Assembly (NCBI GenBank): GCA_964506505.1 | Contig: CAZDKY010000031.1 | Span: forward strand, 1 to 22,602 | Length of the DNA: 22,602 nt | Reading direction: 5' to 3' | DNA from: M55B129 sp964506505 | GTDB taxonomy: Bacteria; Bacillota; Dethiobacteria; DTU022 | Shown: one piece after another, positions 22,445 to 22,602 of the stretch | How the letters are laid out: each line of letters begins with the position of its first letter | How positions within the stretch are numbered: position 1 is the first letter of the stretch | Program-made: the position numbers and the translations under genes | Notes under the pieces: generated by a model | The model's database searches: none | What the model was told of the DNA's origin: nothing | What the model saw: the letters and a program-made list of their open reading frames with translations, nothing else

Positions 22445-22602
22445 TGCCTTATTTCACCATCCCTTTAATAAATTCGGCTTAATTAACAAGTATGAAATTA
22501 CCTCCAGTGTCCCCTGACCAATATATTAAAAATTTAATATGACTTCTGCCATAAACGCTAACAGGTTTTTTAAAAAAATGATCGAACAATCACAAGAGTA
22601 AA
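22445..22602 (-). promoter_or_regulatory. leader and upstream region of the uptake/hydroxylase operon
   Basis: This stretch should hold the operon promoter. The clearest element is a perfect inverted repeat ATATTAAA-AA-TTTAATAT (22523-22540), a plausible operator about 80 bases before the start codon. No confident -35/-10 pair stands out and no purine riboswitch is recognisable. The motif CAGTGTCCCCTGACC (22506-22520) resembles sequence seen beside REP-type elements, but one copy proves nothing. Confidence 0.4.

Noticed and set aside
22506..22520. GTGTCCCCTGA-like motif as an insertion-sequence or REP end
   Set aside because: Only one short copy is visible, with no inverted partner or transposase in the window.
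22445..22602. Purine riboswitch in the leader of the uptake operon
   Set aside because: The conserved three-way-junction core bases of purine riboswitches could not be found.

Overview
The window looks like chromosome of an anaerobic Firmicute of the class Clostridia. This is inferred from the gene families (a YfiB/YfiC-type heterodimeric ABC exporter, BMP-type nucleoside uptake genes, a DUF6951 protein, an sll1863-type coiled-coil protein, a molybdenum hydroxylase), strong GGAGG-like ribosome binding sites with frequent TTG and GTG starts, and moderate GC content. The species cannot be named from the sequence. I see no rRNA, tRNA, CRISPR array, phage gene or complete insertion sequence.

Left part (1-6500). 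A divergent stand-alone HisF-like barrel (151-921) faces a short Fis-type helix-turn-helix ORF. A probable promoter then leads to two genes that share an unfamiliar N-terminal module: a large HEAT-like protein (1418-3652) and an HD-GYP cyclic-di-GMP phosphodiesterase (3694-4812). Convergent to these lie a DUF6951 protein, a small ORF, and an sll1863-type coiled-coil protein. A gene-poor stretch and a small unrecognised gene follow.

Middle (6500-12100). Two overlapping genes encode a heterodimeric ABC exporter with one degenerate and one canonical ATP site. They are bracketed by inverted copies of a short dispersed repeat with an 8-base periodic core. Next come a single-pass membrane protein with an SH3b domain and a SAM-dependent methyltransferase.

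Right part (12075-22444), all on the minus strand. Read in transcription order it encodes a cytosine-deaminase-like amidohydrolase, a BMP lipoprotein, its ABC ATPase, two permeases, and the large and small subunits of a xanthine-dehydrogenase-type molybdenum hydroxylase with no FAD subunit. A separate group then holds an enoyl-CoA hydratase/isomerase and a four-helix membrane protein. The first seven genes form a coherent unit: import of a nucleoside, nucleobase or similar N-heterocycle, hydroxylation by the Mo enzyme, and hydrolysis or deamination by the amidohydrolase. The substrate is inferred, and both enzymes depart from the textbook members of their families.
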